A stretch of 64,000 bases of DNA from Reyranella sp. (lineage in GTDB: Bacteria > Pseudomonadota > Alphaproteobacteria > Reyranellales > Reyranellaceae): NCBI RefSeq assembly GCF_004297265.1, contig NZ_SCUT01000058.1, positions 1-64,000 of the forward strand, written 5' to 3'. The notes below the pieces were generated by a model. The model had not been told where the DNA came from. It saw only the letters and a program-made list of their open reading frames with translations, and ran no database searches. Of this stretch, positions 24,043 through 32,654 are shown piece after piece (within the stretch, counting starts at the first letter, position 1; every line of letters starts with the position of its first letter). The position numbers were made by a program, and so were the translations under genes.

Positions 24043-24959
24043 GGTGGCGTCATGTCGGCCTTGCCCCAGCTGCTGTCTGGATTGAAGACGGTGATCGCCC
24101 CAGCCCGCTGTGTCGTCTCCTCCCCCAGGTCCTTTTCGTAGACGTCACTGTCGTTGCTGATCATGAAGGTCATGACGCCGGTCTCGCCGTAGCGCACGGG
24201 CCACGCGATGACGGCGAAGCCGCCCATCATGCGGTCGCGGATGAGGTAATCGCGCGCTCCGCCCGGCGCATCGGGACCCTGACTGTAGAGCAGTCGAAAA
24301 CGATAGCCGTTGTAGCCGTCGCGCTCGACATCGCCCAACTGAGCCTTGGCGAGCAGCGGACCCAGCGGGCTCGGCGGCTCGCCCGGCTTCGTCTCCCAGT
24401 AGAGCCCGTTCTTCCGGCCTGGCGAACTCACGAGGCGGCGCGCATAGACCGGCACGCCGATCTTCATCGGGTCGAGCGCCGCGTAATCGCGCTGCGCGTC
24501 AACGATCGCCAGCAGGGTCTGGATGACGGCGAACTCGTTGCGGCCGATGACGCGCGCCGCCAACTCCAGGCGGCCGGCCTCGACGTCGTAGCGCCATGCG
24601 TCGCCCTGCTTCACGATCGGGATGGGCGAGATCCAGCCCGTCGTGCCGGCCCCGACCAGCGCCTTGTCGGGCGTCTCCTGGATGATCTTGTGGTTCTCGT
24701 CCCAGGCCTTCAGGAAATTGACCCGCAGCTCGTCGTCCTGCCAGTCGCTGCCAGGGATCAGCGCGTGCCAATCGACGCCGAGAATTGCCGTGATGGCCTT
24801 GTCGTCCTGCATGCGGATGGCGTCGGTGAGGGCGTCGGCCGCTGCCTCGGGCGTCGGGAAGCTCTTCAGCTGCGGCGCCGGTGCCTGGGCGAAGGATGCG
24901 CCGAGCAGGCCTGCATACAGACCGAGCGCGGCCAGGAACCGGGAAACCCATCTCGTCAT
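24039..24959 (-). CDS. DUF2950 family secreted protein
   Basis: A 306-residue exported protein with a Sec signal (cleavage about GASFAQ) matching the DUF2950 family. Segments such as FPTPEAAADALTDAI, GAGTTGWISPIPIVKQGDAWRYDVEAG, YNGYRFRLLYSQGPDAPGGARDYLI and MTFMISNDSDVYEKDLG are diagnostic. The function is not established. Its ATG overlaps the stop of the DUF3300 gene (ATGA), and the two families are commonly paired, so they probably act together in the periplasm or outer envelope. Its 3' end is overlapped by an FNR-type box for the next gene. Confidence 0.9.
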   Translation of the reverse strand: MTRWVSRFLAALGLYAGLLGASFAQAPAPQLKSFPTPEAAADALTDAIRMQDDKAITAILGVDWHALIPGSDWQDDELRVNFLKAWDENHKIIQETPDKALVGAGTTGWISPIPIVKQGDAWRYDVEAGRLELAARVIGRNEFAVIQTLLAIVDAQRDYAALDPMKIGVPVYARRLVSSPGRKNGLYWETKPGEPPSPLGPLLAKAQLGDVERDGYNGYRFRLLYSQGPDAPGGARDYLIRDRMMGGFAVIAWPVRYGETGVMTFMISNDSDVYEKDLGEETTQRAGAITVFNPDSSWGKADMTPP

Positions 24960-26275
24960 CGCCGACCTCCACCGCCGCCGCCCCGCTGTCCGCCGCCGCC
25001 ACCGCCGCTAGGACGTCCGCCACCCCCGCCGCCGCTCGGGCGACCTCCACCGCCGCCGCTCGGACGTCCGCCGCCTCCACCGCTGGGACGCGAGCCTCCG
25101 CCGCTGCGCTGCTGCTGTGCGCGGCCGCGCTGGGCTTCGCGATTCACCGCGCCGCCACGATTGACGCCGCCCAGGGCACCACCGCCGCTGCCACCGGGGC
25201 GCTGCCCGGCCCCGGCACCGGCCCCGACACCGGGACGCTGCGCAGGACGCTGCGCGCCACCAGCGCCCGGGCGGTTGGCCCCGGCACCGCCCGCCGGCGT
25301 TTGGGCGGGACGCTGGACCTGTCCTCGGAACTGTTCGCGTTGCTCCGCACCTGGCCGGTTCTGGCCGAACTGTTGCCGCGTCGCCGGATCGCGATAGGCG
25401 ACGCCGCGCCGGTGATCCACCTGGTGCTGCCAGCGGTCGCCGGCACCGATGTTGTTGCGATTGAAGTTGCGGTCGATGTTCACGGCGCGATTGACGTTCA
25501 CCGTCGTGTAGCTGTTGCCCCAGCCGCCGCTGCCGTAGCCCCAGCGCCAGCCGCCGAACAGGGCGCCCGCCGCCGCTATACCGGCGCCCCACACCAAGCC
25601 GCGCAGCAGCGCGCCGCCCAGCGGCCAGTAGGTCGGCGGATAGGCCGGCTGAGACCAGGCGCCGTAGGCGGTGTTGGGATCGTAGCTCGGGACATAGACG
25701 ACCTGGGGGTTGGACTGCGCGATGGCATAGACAGTCTCGCTGCCCTGCGTCTCGGTCGACACCGTGTATTGCGGGCCGGCGCCGGTCTTCAACGTGCCCG
25801 CCGCGGCGGCCTTGGCACGAAGCCGCTGGATCGAGGCCGCGACATCGGCCTGCTGGCCGAGCAGCGCGTCGCCCAGCTTCTGCGTCCAGTCGAGATGCTC
25901 GTTCATCTGCTTCAGGACGGACGGGAATGCGACCAGCGACTTCACGCTGACGTCCCAAGTCTTGTCGGCCACGGCAGCCACGGCGGCATCGCCCGTCGGG
26001 CCGGGGTTGGCCTGCTGCCAGCGCGCAGCCTCGACGATTTCCAGTGGATAGGTCGCGGCCATCAGCACCTGTGACAGCAGCGCGTCATCGTAGAGCGCGA
26101 TCGGCGCCAGGATCTGGTCGAGCTCGGCCGGCGAGAAGAGCTTCTTCTCGGGTGTCGCAGATGCGGGAGTTGGCGTGGAGGCAGGCGCCTGCGCCAGGCC
26201 GGGTGACGCCGCCACCGTTGCTGCCGCCAGCGACAGGAGGAGCAACTCCCGTCGGCTGCAGGAATTTCGCTTCAA
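24956..26275 (-). CDS. DUF3300 family secreted protein with Gly/Arg-rich tail
   Basis: A 439-residue exported protein. TTG 26275 is chosen because GGAGGGGA precedes it and it opens the signal peptide directly (KRNSCSRRELLLLSLAAATVAASPGLAQA). The DUF3300 domain covers about residues 45-250 (FSPAELDQILAPIALYDDALLSQVLMAATYP). The C-terminal third is low-complexity, Gly/Arg/Gln/Pro-rich and ends in repeated RPSGGGGG units. An FNR-type box is centred 57 bp upstream. The glycine-rich tail suggests a surface or matrix-like role, but that is inference. Confidence 0.88.
   Translation of the reverse strand: MKRNSCSRRELLLLSLAAATVAASPGLAQAPASTPTPASATPEKKLFSPAELDQILAPIALYDDALLSQVLMAATYPLEIVEAARWQQANPGPTGDAAVAAVADKTWDVSVKSLVAFPSVLKQMNEHLDWTQKLGDALLGQQADVAASIQRLRAKAAAAGTLKTGAGPQYTVSTETQGSETVYAIAQSNPQVVYVPSYDPNTAYGAWSQPAYPPTYWPLGGALLRGLVWGAGIAAAGALFGGWRWGYGSGGWGNSYTTVNVNRAVNIDRNFNRNNIGAGDRWQHQVDHRRGVAYRDPATRQQFGQNRPGAEQREQFRGQVQRPAQTPAGGAGANRPGAGGAQRPAQRPGVGAGAGAGQRPGGSGGGALGGVNRGGAVNREAQRGRAQQQRSGGGSRPSGGGGGRPSGGGGGRPSGGGGGGRPSGGGGGGQRGGGGGGRR
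24959..25092 (-). repeat. RPSGGGGG coding repeat at the end of the DUF3300 gene
   Basis: A GC-rich tandem coding repeat gives about four RPS-(G)5-6 units followed by QRGGGGGGRR. It is a protein-level low-complexity tail rather than a mobile or CRISPR repeat. Its length may vary between strains by slippage. Confidence 0.75.
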
Positions 26276-26325
26276 GCTGTCCCCTCCCCTTTGGTGGCAT
26301 CGTGTACAGCCCAGCCGCCGACGCA

Positions 26326-26339
26326 TTGACATTGATCAA
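26326..26339. promoter_or_regulatory. FNR-type box between divergent DUF3300 and lipoprotein genes
   Basis: TTGAC-ATTG-ATCAA lies between the two divergent starts, centred 57 bp from the DUF3300 TTG and 50 bp from the lipoprotein ATG. On the plus strand CATATT (26362-26367) follows after exactly 22 bases, the expected place of a -10 element for an activator at -41.5. Confidence 0.7.
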
Positions 26340-26382
26340 CGGGACGCCAAAGGACAGGCGTCATATTCTTTCATAGAGGAAC

Positions 26383-26739
26383 ATGATGAACCCGCAGCGC
26401 CTTGCCCTGTCTATTATCACGACCCTGGCCGCCGTCGCGATGGCGGCGTGTCACGACCAGCAAACGATCGAAGGCACGTCGTCGCGTACTCTCAACGTGG
26501 CCGGCAAGCGCATGAAGGCCAACCTCTCGCCCACCGGCACGCCGAACGAATTCGACCTGCTGATCGTGCGCGACGCCATCGTCATTGATCCCGATCCGGC
26601 GAGCGAGCGTGCCCGCGGCGAGGAAGCCGCAACCCGAGTCACCCGCGAGGTCTGCAAGGTCCGGAGCCTCAACCCGCAGATCGTCAGCGAGCGCATGGCC
26701 GACGAGATCAATTATTACGTCCGTTTCCGCTGCGTGTGA
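26383..26739 (+). CDS. Small lipoprotein of unknown function
   Basis: A 118-residue predicted lipoprotein. The leader ends with a lipobox, VAMAAC (C23), and the mature part begins HDQQTIEGTSSRTL. Two later cysteines, in REVCKVRSL and FRCV, could pair. AGAGGA is about 4 bases before the ATG pair at 26383/26386. The promoter with an FNR-type box and a well-placed CATATT indicates low-oxygen expression. No family is recognised. Confidence 0.75.
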   Translation: MMNPQRLALSIITTLAAVAMAACHDQQTIEGTSSRTLNVAGKRMKANLSPTGTPNEFDLLIVRDAIVIDPDPASERARGEEAATRVTREVCKVRSLNPQIVSERMADEINYYVRFRCV

Positions 26740-26780
26740 CGCGCATTCACTTTGGCCTGAGTGCGACATCCCCTGTTCAC

Positions 26781-26794
26781 TTGATTAAGGTCAA
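26781..26794 (+). promoter_or_regulatory. FNR-type box upstream of the DUF3141 operon
   Basis: TTGAT-TAAG-GTCAA is centred 68 bp before the ATG at 26856, in the gap after the small lipoprotein gene. The -10 element is less clear here than at the 24029 and 26326 boxes: TAAAGG begins 15 bases after the box. Confidence 0.6.
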
Positions 26795-26855
26795 TGACGC
26801 AGTGCAGCGTAAAGGGGATGAGGGGCAGATCTTCCGGAACCCGGGGAGCGCCGTC

Positions 26856-28997
26856 ATGGCAGACCGAGCCAGCCTCAACTTCTTCCAAGAATACTGGATC
26901 GACGCCTGGCAGAGGTCGATCCTGACGCTCGACGTGCTGCGGGAGCGCGGCAACACCTTCGTCGCACGCGCGGCCGAGGATGCGCCGCACGTGCTGGGTT
27001 TCGCCTTCGACGTGGTGCTGGACGGACGCACCCTCCCCCGCCCGGTGAACTACGTTCTCGTCAGCGTGAAGCCACCCGAGGGTACGGTCATCGACCCGGC
27101 CAAGCCGCCCTACGTGGTCGTCGACCCGCGCGCGGGACACGGACCCGGCATCGGCGGCATGAAACAGGAGAGCGAGATCGGCGTAGCCCTCGCCGCGGGC
27201 CACGCCTGCTACTTCGTGGGGTTCCTGCCCAAGCCCATGCCGGGGCAAACGATCGCCGATGTCTGCGTCGCCGAGGCCGCGTTCCTCGAAGCCGTCGCCG
27301 CGCGCCATCCCGAAGCGGAGAGCAAGCCAGTGGTGGTCGGCAACTGCCAGGCGGGCTGGCAGATCATGATGACCGCCGCCATCCGTCCCGATCTGTTCGG
27401 CCCCATCCTGCTGGCGGGCTCGCCGCTTTCCTACTGGGCGGGAGTCCGGGGTCGCAATCCGATGCGGTATCTCGGCGGCACGCTGGGCGGCACATGGCTC
27501 ACCGCCCTCGCCGGCGACCTCGGCAACGGCACGTTCGACGGGGCGAACCTCGTCGCCAATTTCGAGTCGCTCAACCCGGCGAACACCTACTGGGAGAAGC
27601 CCTACAATCTCTATGCGAAGGCCGACACCGAAGCGGCGCGCTTCCTCGACTTCGAGACCTGGTGGGGAAGCCCCGTGACCCTGAACGCCGGCGAGATGCA
27701 ATGGATCGCCGACAACCTCTTCGTCGGCAACAAGCTCACCTCGGGAGACATCCTCACGGCCGATGGAACCCGCGTCGACCTGCGCAACATCCGCTCGCCG
27801 ATCATCGTGCTGTGTTCCTGGGGCGACAACATCACGCCGCCCCAGCAGGCGCTGGGCTGGATCACCGACCTCTACGATCACGAAGACGAGATCGTCGCCA
27901 ACGGTCAGACCATCGTCTACACGCTGCACCAGACGATCGGCCATCTCGGCATTTTCGTGTCGAGCAAGGTGGCAACCCGGGAGCATGCCGAGTTCGCCTC
28001 CTGCATGGAGATGATCGACCTGCTGCCGCCTGGCCTCTACGAGGCGGTCATCACCGAGATCGACGAGAAGACGGCCAATCCCGGCCTGATCAGCGGCAAG
28101 CACCTCTTCCGGCTGGAAGCGCGCACGCTCGACGACATCCGGGCCCTGGGCGCGAACAGCGACGAGGACCAGCGGCGGTTCGCCACCGCGGCGCGGGTTT
28201 CCGAGATCGGCACCGGCCTGTACCGGACCTTCGCCCAGCCGGCCGTCCGGGCGATGGCCAGCGAGCAGTCGGCCGATCTCCTGCGCGAGACTCATCCGCA
28301 CCGGATGCGGTTCGCCGCTTTCTCGGATGGCAATCCGTTCATGGCGCCGGTCAAGCCGCTGGCCGATTCCATACGCGCCGACCGCAAACCCGTCTCGCCG
28401 GACAATCCCCTGCTTACCATGGAGAAGGTCGCAGCCACCTGGATCTCGACTTGCTGGGACAGCTACCGACTGGCCCGCGATGCCATGACGGAAGCGATGT
28501 TCCTCGGGACCTACGGCTCGCCCGCCCTCCAGGCGATGGTCGGGCTCGCAGCCGAAGAGACACCGGCGCCAAAGCATCCGGACCGCGCCCAGGAGGCCAT
28601 CGCCGTGGCCTGGCGTGCGGAGCTGGACAAGAAGTTCGAGGTCGGCGGTCTGGTCGAGGCCGTAATCCGCTCCATCATGTATGTGCGCCGGCCGCAACGG
28701 AGCGTCGACGAACGCGGCTTCACGGTGCTGCAGGCCGTGCGCCGCATGCAGCCCGCGAACCGCCGCCTCAGCTTCGGCGAGCTGAAGACGCTGTTTCGCG
28801 AACAGTACTTGCTGTTGCATCTCGACGAGGAGCGAGCGGCTCGGGCCATTCCCCTCCTCCTGCCCGACGATCCGGACCAGCGGTCGCAAGGATGGCAGGT
28901 CGTCGAGGAAGTGCTCGGGGCGTCCGGCGACCTGTCGCCGGAAGGGACCGAGCGAACCGCCCGCCTCCGCCAGCTTTTCGCAGAAACTCGGCCTTAG
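26856..28997 (+). CDS. DUF3141 protein, PHA-synthase-like alpha/beta hydrolase
   Basis: A 713-residue protein of the DUF3141 family. The N-terminal half is an alpha/beta hydrolase with a GNCQAG nucleophile elbow (C164), a Cys-type lipase box as in PHA synthases. Downstream it has VLCSWGDNITPP (Asp) and HQTIGHLGIF (His), which complete a plausible Cys-Asp-His triad. The C-terminal half (about residues 400-713) is a helical region with no known function. It starts an operon with a phosphotransacylase, an enoyl reductase and an acetate-type kinase, so it may transfer or release acyl groups from CoA. The activity is not established. An FNR-type box lies upstream. Confidence 0.85.
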   Translation: MADRASLNFFQEYWIDAWQRSILTLDVLRERGNTFVARAAEDAPHVLGFAFDVVLDGRTLPRPVNYVLVSVKPPEGTVIDPAKPPYVVVDPRAGHGPGIGGMKQESEIGVALAAGHACYFVGFLPKPMPGQTIADVCVAEAAFLEAVAARHPEAESKPVVVGNCQAGWQIMMTAAIRPDLFGPILLAGSPLSYWAGVRGRNPMRYLGGTLGGTWLTALAGDLGNGTFDGANLVANFESLNPANTYWEKPYNLYAKADTEAARFLDFETWWGSPVTLNAGEMQWIADNLFVGNKLTSGDILTADGTRVDLRNIRSPIIVLCSWGDNITPPQQALGWITDLYDHEDEIVANGQTIVYTLHQTIGHLGIFVSSKVATREHAEFASCMEMIDLLPPGLYEAVITEIDEKTANPGLISGKHLFRLEARTLDDIRALGANSDEDQRRFATAARVSEIGTGLYRTFAQPAVRAMASEQSADLLRETHPHRMRFAAFSDGNPFMAPVKPLADSIRADRKPVSPDNPLLTMEKVAATWISTCWDSYRLARDAMTEAMFLGTYGSPALQAMVGLAAEETPAPKHPDRAQEAIAVAWRAELDKKFEVGGLVEAVIRSIMYVRRPQRSVDERGFTVLQAVRRMQPANRRLSFGELKTLFREQYLLLHLDEERAARAIPLLLPDDPDQRSQGWQVVEEVLGASGDLSPEGTERTARLRQLFAETRP

Positions 28998-29022
28998 CGC
29001 GGACTTCAAGAGAGGATTTGAC

Positions 29023-29976
29023 GTGACAGCACCGACGGCACGGCCGCATGACAAATACGACCGGCTGATCGCCGTCGCACGCCGGCATCCACCGATGGTC
29101 ACCGCCATCGTCCATCCCTGCGATGCGGTTTCTCTCGAGAGCGCCGTGCTGGCCGCGAGCAGTGGTCTCCTGAAGCCAATTCTCGTCGGACCTTCAGCGC
29201 GCATCCTCGATGTCGCGCGCAAGGCCTCCCTCGATATCGGCGCTTTCGAGATCGTGGACTCGAGCCACAGTCACGATTCCGCCGCCAAGGCGGTCGAGCT
29301 CGTGCGCTGCGGGCGTGCCGAGGCGCTCATGAAGGGCAGCCTGCATACCGACGAACTGATGGGCGCCGTCGTCTCGCGGACGGATGGCATCCGGACCGCG
29401 CGCCGCATCAGCCATTGCTTCGTCATGGACGTACCCGGCCACGACCAGGCGCTCATCATCTCCGACGCCGCCGTGAACATCGCGCCGACGCTCGATGACA
29501 AGGTCGACATCGTCCAGAACGCCATTGATCTCGCCCAGGCGCTCGACATCGCCGAACCGCGCGTCGCGATCCTGAGCGCGATGGAGACGGTCAACGCCAA
29601 GGTCGCCTCGACGATCGATGCCGCGGCGCTGTGCAAGATGGCCGAGCGTGGCCAGATCAAGGGGGGAATCCTCGACGGGCCGCTGGCGCTCGACAACGCG
29701 ATTAACGTCGAGGCAGCCGCCATCAAGAACATCGTCTCGCCCGTGGCAGGCCGGGCCGACGTGCTGATCGTACCCGACCTCGAGGCCGGCAACATGCTGG
29801 CCAAGAGCCTCACCTTCCTGGCCGGCGCCGATGCAGCGGGCATTGTCCTCGGCGCTCGCGTGCCGATCATCCTGACGAGCCGCGCCGACTCCGTCACGAC
29901 GCGCCTGGCCTCCTGCGCCGTGGCCTGCCTGGTCGCGGCGGCACGGCGAGCGAACGCGGCAACCGCAATCCCCTGA
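29023..29976 (+). CDS. Phosphate acetyl/butyryltransferase
   Basis: A 317-residue phosphotransacylase that converts acyl-CoA plus phosphate to acyl-phosphate. The family regions EALMKGSLHTDELMGAVV, GQIKGGILDGPLALDNAIN and ADVLIVPDLEAGNMLAKSL are intact. It starts with GTG 29023, with AGAGGA upstream, 25 bp after the DUF3141 stop. The N-terminal hydratase domain of the bifunctional homologues is absent. Together with the kinase at 30775 it can turn acyl-CoA into ATP. Acetyl, propionyl or (hydroxy)butyryl chains are all possible. Confidence 0.9.
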   Translation: MTAPTARPHDKYDRLIAVARRHPPMVTAIVHPCDAVSLESAVLAASSGLLKPILVGPSARILDVARKASLDIGAFEIVDSSHSHDSAAKAVELVRCGRAEALMKGSLHTDELMGAVVSRTDGIRTARRISHCFVMDVPGHDQALIISDAAVNIAPTLDDKVDIVQNAIDLAQALDIAEPRVAILSAMETVNAKVASTIDAAALCKMAERGQIKGGILDGPLALDNAINVEAAAIKNIVSPVAGRADVLIVPDLEAGNMLAKSLTFLAGADAAGIVLGARVPIILTSRADSVTTRLASCAVACLVAAARRANAATAIP

Positions 29977-29982
29977 GGACCC

Positions 29983-30762
29983 ATGAACGAACAGACCCGC
30001 CCCATCCTCGCCAGCAAGAAGGCCCTGGTCGTCGGCATCGCCAACGACCAATCCATCGCCTACGGTTGTGCCAGGGCCTTCCGTGAAGCCGGCGCCGATA
30101 TCGCCGTCACCTGGCTCAACGAAAAGGCGCGCCCCCATGTCGAGCCCCTCGCCCGCGAACTCGAGGCGCCGATCACGGGCGCCCTGAACGTCGCCGAACC
30201 CGGCCAGCTCGAAGCCCTGTTCGAGCAGATCGAACGGAAATGGGGCCAGCTCGACATCCTGGTGCATTCGATCGCCTTCGCCCCGATGGCCGACCTGCAG
30301 GGCGGCCTGCTCGACTGTTCGGCGGAGGGTTTCGCCAAGGCCATGGACATCTCCTGCCACTCGTTCGTCCGCATGGCGCGCCTGGCCGTCCCGCTCATGA
30401 AGGACGGCGGCACGATGTTCGCGATGAGCTACTACGGCGCCAACCGGGTCGTGCCGAACTACAACGTCATGGGGCCGGTGAAGGCCGCTCTCGAAGCCTC
30501 CTGCCGCTACCTCGCCTATGAGCTGGGCCCGCAGCGCATCCGCGTCCATGCGATCTCGCCCGGCCCCCTGAAGACCCGCGCCGCGTCCGGTCTCAAGGAT
30601 TTCGAGCTGCTGCTCAACGAAGCGGCCCGCAAGGCGCCGCTGGGCGAACTCGTGGACATCATGGACGTGGGCTACACATGCGCCTATCTCGCCACGCCCT
30701 TCGCGCACCGCGTGACCGGCGGCACCGTCTATGTCGACGGCGGCACCAACATCGTGGCCTGA
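29983..30762 (+). CDS. fabI: Enoyl-ACP reductase, FabI type
   Basis: A 259-residue short-chain dehydrogenase of the FabI class. The N-terminal nucleotide motif (ALVVGIANDQSIAYGCARAF) and the catalytic YYGANRVVPNYNVMGPVKAAL (Tyr-x6-Lys) are intact. FabI reduces the enoyl double bond in fatty acid synthesis with NAD(P)H. Here it sits between a phosphotransacylase and an acetate-type kinase and starts 6 bp after the former. It may serve a specialised enoyl-CoA or redox-balancing role rather than being the housekeeping copy. That is inference from context. Confidence 0.9.
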   Translation: MNEQTRPILASKKALVVGIANDQSIAYGCARAFREAGADIAVTWLNEKARPHVEPLARELEAPITGALNVAEPGQLEALFEQIERKWGQLDILVHSIAFAPMADLQGGLLDCSAEGFAKAMDISCHSFVRMARLAVPLMKDGGTMFAMSYYGANRVVPNYNVMGPVKAALEASCRYLAYELGPQRIRVHAISPGPLKTRAASGLKDFELLLNEAARKAPLGELVDIMDVGYTCAYLATPFAHRVTGGTVYVDGGTNIVA

Positions 30763-30774
30763 GTGGGACGGGAC

Positions 30775-31956
30775 ATGGACAAGACTGGCTGCATTGCCGT
30801 CCTCAACGCCGGCTCCTCGAGCATCAAGTTCGCGATCTACGACGCTCACGAAGATGGCACGGAACTCTTCCACGGCCAGGTCGAAGGCCTCGGCACCCGC
30901 CCCCGCCTGCGGATGCATACGGCGGACGGCGCCGTCGTCGCCAAGCGGGACTGGCCGGACAACGGGCTCGACCATCGCGGGGCCACCGCCGAGATCATGT
31001 CGCTGGGGCGCGAGCTGCTGGCGGGGCGCCCCGTGCTGGCGTTCGGCCATCGGGTCGTCCACGGCGGCACCGCCTATGCCGCGCCGATCCGGATAGACGA
31101 CGCCGCCATGACGGAACTCGCGAAGCTCGTGCCGCTGGCGCCGCTGCACCAGCCGCACAACCTCGCGCCCATCGCGGCGATCCTCGAAGCGGCCCCGCAC
31201 CTGCCGCAGATCGCCTGCTTCGACACGGCCTTCCATCGCAGCCAGCCGGCCCTCGCCCAGCAATTCGCCCTGCCGCGCGCGCTGACGGCCGAAGGCGTCA
31301 AGCGCTACGGGTTCCACGGCCTGTCCTACGACTATGTCGTGGGCCGCCTGCAGGAGACGGAGCCGGCACTGGCCGGATCCCGCCTCATCGTCGGCCATCT
31401 CGGCAACGGCGCCAGCCTTTGCGCGATCCGGAACGGACGGAGCGTTGCCAGCACCATGGGCTTCACGGCGGTCGACGGGCTGATGATGGGGACCCGCACC
31501 GGCGCACTCGATCCGGGCGTACTCCTGTACCTGCTGGAGGAACGCGGCTACGACGCGAAGGCCATCGAGGATCTGCTCTACCGCAAGTCCGGCCTGCTGG
31601 GCGTGTCGGGCATCTCCTCCGACATGCGCACGCTCCGTGCCTCGGCCGCGCCGGAGGCCCGCGAGGCCATCGACCTGTTCGTCTACCGCATCGTCCGCGA
31701 GATCGGCTCCCTGGCGGCCGCCCTGGGCGGCGTCGACGGCATCGTCTTCACCGCCGGGATTGGCGAGCACGATCCAGCGACACGCGCCGAGATCGCCGCC
31801 GGGTGCCGCTGGCTGGGCTTGACGCTCGATCCGGGTCTCAACGCCACCGGCGAGGGCCGCATCAGTGCCGAAGGATCGACCATGTCGGCCTGGGTCGTGC
31901 CGACCGACGAACAACGCATGATCGCCCGCTACACGAGAGCGGCTCTGCGCTCGTGA
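30775..31956 (+). CDS. ackA: Acetate/propionate kinase
   Basis: A 393-residue acetate kinase family enzyme making ATP from acyl-phosphate. Visible motifs are IAVLNAGSSSIKFAIYD (phosphate loop), FGHRVVHGG, GFHGLSYDYV, VGHLGNGASLCAI, and VFTAGIGEHDPATR near the C-terminus. ATG 30775 begins directly at the family start; an in-frame GTG at 30763 abuts the fabI stop and is an alternative. It is the last gene of the DUF3141 operon, giving a substrate-level phosphorylation route that fits low-oxygen control. Confidence 0.92.
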   Translation: MDKTGCIAVLNAGSSSIKFAIYDAHEDGTELFHGQVEGLGTRPRLRMHTADGAVVAKRDWPDNGLDHRGATAEIMSLGRELLAGRPVLAFGHRVVHGGTAYAAPIRIDDAAMTELAKLVPLAPLHQPHNLAPIAAILEAAPHLPQIACFDTAFHRSQPALAQQFALPRALTAEGVKRYGFHGLSYDYVVGRLQETEPALAGSRLIVGHLGNGASLCAIRNGRSVASTMGFTAVDGLMMGTRTGALDPGVLLYLLEERGYDAKAIEDLLYRKSGLLGVSGISSDMRTLRASAAPEAREAIDLFVYRIVREIGSLAAALGGVDGIVFTAGIGEHDPATRAEIAAGCRWLGLTLDPGLNATGEGRISAEGSTMSAWVVPTDEQRMIARYTRAALRS

Positions 31957-32083
31957 CCTATGGTGCTCGGGCTCCCGGACACCCCGAACGAGCGCCGGCC
32001 CGCCGATCCGTCATTCCGTGACCCCAACCCATGAAGCAGGGCCGGTCTGGGAATCATGCAGGCTTATTGAGAGGCGCGGCCAG

Positions 32084-32461
32084 TCAGGCAGGCTCCGCGA
32101 GCGCCCTGGCTGAGCCGGTCTCAAGGACAAAGGCACGCAGCTCGGCCATTCTGCCGTCGCGGAACCGCCACACGTCACAATACGCATGTTGTGCGGTTTT
32201 CCCGTCATTGTCCTTCAAGGTGATCTCGCCGAGTGCCGCGACGAAGTCACCCTCGGCGATCATGCGGGCGACGTTGAATATGGGTGGCTCTCTATACGCG
32301 GTCGCCATCCATTGACGAACGGCTTCCTTCCCATTCAGTGTCCTGTCACCCACGAAAGTCCATTCCGTATCCTCGGTGCAGAACGTCAGGAATTCTTCGT
32401 AGTTGCCGGCGACGATTGCTGCGTTGGCCTTTTCCAGGACCTTTTTATGAGTCTCCGACAT
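32084..32461 (-). CDS. NTF2-like (SnoaL/ketosteroid isomerase-fold) protein
   Basis: A 125-residue cone-fold protein of the NTF2/SnoaL superfamily. It shows the pattern AIVAGNYEEFLTFCTEDTEWTFVGDRTLNGKEAVRQWM followed by beta strands ending in DVWRFRDGRMAELRAFV. ATG 32461 has AGGAGG 8 bases upstream. The fold binds small hydrophobic ligands or acts as an isomerase or hydrolase; no catalytic set can be named here. It is convergent with the ackA-type gene and is not part of its operon. Confidence 0.8.
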   Translation of the reverse strand: MSETHKKVLEKANAAIVAGNYEEFLTFCTEDTEWTFVGDRTLNGKEAVRQWMATAYREPPIFNVARMIAEGDFVAALGEITLKDNDGKTAQHAYCDVWRFRDGRMAELRAFVLETGSARALAEPA

Positions 32462-32654
32462 TGAATGTCTCCTCCTGGTGCATCGCGCATTTAGGTGAAA
32501 GTAGCCCGCTTCGGGGGCACCCGGCGCCATCATGTTGACCATTACCTTGTCGGGCTGAGGTCAAGCTGCGGGAGAACTATCAAGTCGCCGCATCAGGGTA
32601 CCAAAGGACAGAACCGAACAGATTTTGTCCTACAGGCATGCCGTGGCGCAGACT

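Noticed and set aside
24959..25092. A short regular repeat that might suggest a CRISPR or tandem array
   Set aside because: It is in frame and encodes RPSGGGGG units at the end of the DUF3300 protein. There are no spacers.
26715..29222. A long minus-strand open frame opposite the DUF3141 gene
   Set aside because: The plus-strand product is a recognised family with catalytic motifs and an FNR-type promoter. The antisense frame is compositional.
29194..31914. A very long minus-strand open frame (about 900 codons) opposite the phosphotransacylase, fabI and ackA genes
   Set aside because: It is a GC-driven shadow: the plus strand encodes three recognisable enzymes there, and the antisense translation has no family features.
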